Below are positions 6,393-8,267 of a DNA stretch of 8,267 nt, one piece after another. The position numbers and the translations under genes are program-made. This DNA comes from Desulfobacteraceae bacterium (GTDB lineage Bacteria; Desulfobacterota; DSM-4660; Desulfatiglandales; HGW-15): positions 1 through 8,267 of the forward strand of contig RPPU01000170.1 of the NCBI GenBank assembly GCA_003819975.1. The letters are read 5' to 3'. The notes beneath the pieces are model-generated. The model was not told the origin of the DNA and ran no database searches. It saw only the letters and a program-made list of their open reading frames with translations. How positions within the stretch are numbered: the first letter of the stretch is position 1; every line of letters starts with the position of its first letter.

Positions 6393-6440
6393 AAAAGTAA
6401 AAGTGACTAAAGTAAAAAGTGACTAAAGTGCCTAAATTTA
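6393..6440 (+). repeat. AAAGTGACT-type repeat copy without a gene
   Basis: Contains AAAAGTGACTAAAGT twice followed by GCCTAAATTTA, the same family as the arrays at 891-1081 and 1441-1570. Here it stands alone between the two GGCTATAG arms, so the family exists in this locus both with and without the four-helix-bundle gene. Confidence 0.85.
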
Positions 6441-6510
6441 GAGGGAGAAAAGGGTCAAGAGGGCGAGAGTTAAAAAAGATTACAACAATGATCAAGAACA
6501 ATATGTTTTT

Positions 6511-6539
6511 CCGGCTATAGCCTTCAGCCTATAGCCTAA
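6511..6539 (+). repeat. GGCTATAG palindromic right arm / hairpin
   Basis: GGCTATAG (6513-6520) and CTATAGCC (6529-6536) form an eight-pair stem around an eight-base loop. GGCTATAGCC is also itself a palindrome. The segment includes the right arm (6528-6539) of the 12-base inverted repeat. No T-run follows, so it is not a typical terminator. Confidence 0.75.
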
Positions 6540-6552
6540 AAGGCTGGAACTT

Positions 6553-7437
6553 ATGTCATTACCCATACCTGATCTGGACGATAAAAGCTTCGACGATTTA
6601 TTGAACGAAGCCCGGATGCTCATTCCGGTTTATAACAAGGAATGGACCAATCATAATCCTTCCGATCCCGGCATCACCTTGCTGGAACTGTTTGCCTGGC
6701 TTGCGGAGATGACTCTTTTTCGCCTGAACCGGATTCCGGACGAGCATTATCTGCAGTTTTTGCAATTGATCGGCATGGAACCGAGCGCGGAGGGGGATCT
6801 GGAATCGAAGATTCGGACCGGTTTGGCCGCCCTGGCGCGGCAGACCCGCGCCATCACGAGTCGGGATTACGAGAACCTGGCCATGGAGTGCATGGAAGAG
6901 CTGGAGGCCGGTTTGGCCGGCCGGGCGGTTTGCATCAACAACCGCGACCTTGAATACAGCCTTAAGGACAAAGAAAAACGGGGCCATGTCACGGTCATGA
7001 TCCTTCCGAACCAGAGCGGTTCGGCTCTTTATCAAAGCAACGGCGCGCCGACCGATCTGCTCAGGCAAAAAGTAAAGGCGTATTTAAATTCGAGGCGGTT
7101 GATCACCACCCGCGTTCACGTGACTGCGCCGAAATATAAGGATGTCGCGATCGGGGCTTTGATTTCTTTGCAAACCAATCGGAATGAAAAAGCGGTATTG
7201 GAAGCGGCCGATCAGGAGACCCGGGCCTATTTCGATCCGGTCACGGGCGGTCCGGACGGAACCGGCTGGCCTTTGGGCCGGGATGTGCACCGGTCGGAGC
7301 TGTACGGACTGCTCGAGCGTATGGACGGTGTCGACCATGTCGATCGATTGCTTCTCAATGACGAAGATGTCGCCTTTATCGCTTTGGATGAAAACCAATT
7401 GCCTAAACCCACTATACAGATAGAAAAGAAACCATGA
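6553..7437 (+). CDS. Short gpJ-like baseplate wedge protein (Afp12-like)
   Basis: 294 residues. The N-terminal 77 residues form a helical module (NPSDPGITLLELFAWLAEMT, FRLNRIPDEHYLQFLQLIGM) that parallels the N-terminus of the large gpJ-like protein. After a short bridge, residues about 87-109 (ARQTRAITSRDYENLAME) and 227-268 (FDPVTGGPDGTGWPLGRDVH, then ELYGLLERMDGVDHVDRLLL) parallel the gpJ core end. It thus looks like the two ends of gpJ without the middle 800 residues. In Afp/PVC particles the Afp11 and Afp12 proteins pair in the wedge; this is the probable Afp12 counterpart. The ATG at 6553 has only a weak GGA upstream and follows the repeat-filled spacer, so translation is less clearly coupled than elsewhere in the cluster. 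Its stop overlaps the next start by four bases. Confidence 0.88.
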   Translation: MSLPIPDLDDKSFDDLLNEARMLIPVYNKEWTNHNPSDPGITLLELFAWLAEMTLFRLNRIPDEHYLQFLQLIGMEPSAEGDLESKIRTGLAALARQTRAITSRDYENLAMECMEELEAGLAGRAVCINNRDLEYSLKDKEKRGHVTVMILPNQSGSALYQSNGAPTDLLRQKVKAYLNSRRLITTRVHVTAPKYKDVAIGALISLQTNRNEKAVLEAADQETRAYFDPVTGGPDGTGWPLGRDVHRSELYGLLERMDGVDHVDRLLLNDEDVAFIALDENQLPKPTIQIEKKP

Positions 7438-8183
7438 CCGACAAAAAAGAATATTTGCATTACTTGCCCGGGATCTATCAAATCGGCAACGGCGACGGAT
7501 TTTTGGGACGTTTTCTGAAGGCTTTTGAGGCAGTGCTTGCGGGCCGGGACGATACGGGCGGCATTTCTACGGCGGGGATCGAGAAGGTGTTGGACGAGAT
7601 GCATCATTATTTCGATCCTTTTAAGTCGCCGGCCGAATTTTTGCCCTGGTTGGCGGGCTGGGCGGCGCTGACTCTGAAGGAAGAAAAAGAGTGGTACGGC
7701 GCGGAGGATTTCAGCGACAAGAGCAAAACCCAAAGCCAAATTCTGCCGCTGGCCCAAGAGCGTTACGATGCAAGCGATCCGACCAAGCACCGCAACCGCT
7801 ATTTGATCAGCAAGATCATCCAGCTCTACCTCAAGCGCGGCACGCTGGAAGGGCTGATGGAATATCTCAAAATCTATGTCGGTGAAAGCATCGAGATCGA
7901 GATCAATGAATTCGCCGATCCTTTCCGGGTGGGATACACTTCCGTTGTCGGCAAGAACACGGTGGTCGGCGAGGGGCGGCCCTACTATTTTCATGTGTAC
8001 ATGAAATTGCCCGTGCCCAGCCGCGATATGCTGGTCAAGAAAACCAAGGCCTTGCATGAAATCATCAGCCAGGAAAAACCGGCGCATACTTATTACGGGT
8101 TGACGATCACGGTGCCGACCATGCAGATCCATGTGCATTCCACGGTCGGGTCGGATTCGCTTTTGGGGGGGATGATTACGTAG
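7434..8183 (+). CDS. Tail protein I-like baseplate protein (TIGR02242-type)
   Basis: 249 residues. Family marks: YLPGIYQ at the N-terminus (10-16), FLGRFLKAFEAVL (23-35), HHYFDPFKSPAEFLPWLAGW (57-76), a segment with HRNRYLISKIIQLYLKRGTL and then EGLMEYL. These match tail protein domain / gpI-like proteins that sit at the wedge periphery near tail fibre attachment in phage tails. The C-terminal third (from about GYTSVVGKNTVVGEG) is a beta domain with YYFHVYMKLP and ends VHSTVGSDSLLGGMIT; its short VVGKNTVVG and HSTVGSDSLLG turns look alike. The ATG overlaps the stop of the Afp12-like gene (ATGA, 7434-7437), so the two are probably coupled. The TAG at 8181-8183 is followed at once by another repeat block. 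Confidence 0.9.
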   Translation: MTDKKEYLHYLPGIYQIGNGDGFLGRFLKAFEAVLAGRDDTGGISTAGIEKVLDEMHHYFDPFKSPAEFLPWLAGWAALTLKEEKEWYGAEDFSDKSKTQSQILPLAQERYDASDPTKHRNRYLISKIIQLYLKRGTLEGLMEYLKIYVGESIEIEINEFADPFRVGYTSVVGKNTVVGEGRPYYFHVYMKLPVPSRDMLVKKTKALHEIISQEKPAHTYYGLTITVPTMQIHVHSTVGSDSLLGGMIT

Positions 8184-8187
8184 GAGA

Positions 8188-8267
8188 CGTGAAAAGCGTG
8201 AAACGGCAAAGGTGAAAGGGGAAACGGGATGAAGGAGCGTGAAAAGTGAAACGTGAAAGGTGAAACG
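8188..8267 (+). repeat. GTGAAACG / GTGAAAAG repeat array, running off the window
   Basis: Units such as CGTGAAAAGCGTGAAACGG (8188-8206), GGTGAAAGGGGAAACGGG (8211-8228) and CGTGAAAAGTGAAACGTGA (from 8238) repeat with a period of about 7-10 bases. The family is related in style, but not identical, to the AAAGTGACT and TGAAGAC families. It begins five bases after a stop codon. No gene is seen in it. Confidence 0.85.

Noticed and set aside
6390..6410. Tiny reading frame MKSKSD with AGGAG just upstream
   Set aside because: Six codons made of repeat sequence; nothing beyond the chance ribosome site supports translation.
6511..6539. Intrinsic terminator
   Set aside because: The GGCTATAG hairpin is not followed by a T-run on the plus strand, and on the minus strand it is followed by A residues.

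Overview
The window carries the baseplate and spike section of a contractile phage-tail-like particle. The best match is an extracellular contractile injection system (eCIS, of the Afp/PVC type) or a related tailocin; a prophage tail cannot be excluded from this fragment alone. All genes lie on the + strand. No host marker is present. The tail genes are fairly GC-rich by eye, while the intergenic repeats and one small four-helix-bundle gene are clearly AT-rich. Many short intergenic repeats together with a free-standing four-helix-bundle (S23/IVP-like) gene suggest an environmental Gram-negative lineage such as an Omnitrophota-like candidate phylum, but this is a low-confidence guess.

Layout: (1) 1-255, the end of a gpD-like spike hub gene cut by the window edge; (2) 252-890, the gpV/gp5-like spike with OB domain and beta-helix, overlapping the hub gene by 4 nt; (3) 891-1573, an AT-rich block of AAAGTGACT-type repeats in direct and inverted orientation around a small four-helix-bundle gene (1091-1450), which looks like an insertion in the tail operon; (4) 1574-1969, a PAAR spike tip; (5) 1970-2380, a gp25-like baseplate wedge protein; (6) 2380-6333, a very large gpJ-like baseplate assembly protein (1317 aa) with an unusual internal insert; (7) 6334-6552, a gene-free spacer made of two interleaved repeat families; (8) 6553-7437, a short second gpJ-like (Afp12-like) protein; (9) 7434-8183, a tail protein I-like (TIGR02242-type) protein; (10) 8184-8267, a third repeat family running off the window.

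The tail genes work as one machine. gpD and gpV together make the trimeric central hub and spike, and PAAR caps its tip. gp25 sits at the junction of sheath and baseplate. The large gpJ protein and its short paralogue build the wedge ring around the hub, and the tail I protein is a peripheral wedge component. Most tail genes overlap or abut (ATGA, TAATG, TAA-ATG), so they are translationally coupled except where repeat blocks intervene.

The most unusual content is not the tail machinery. It is the inverted-repeat-bounded four-helix-bundle unit, the three repeat families that begin exactly at stop codons, and the gpJ insert carrying a 24-residue tandem duplication and a perfect EF-hand-type loop.
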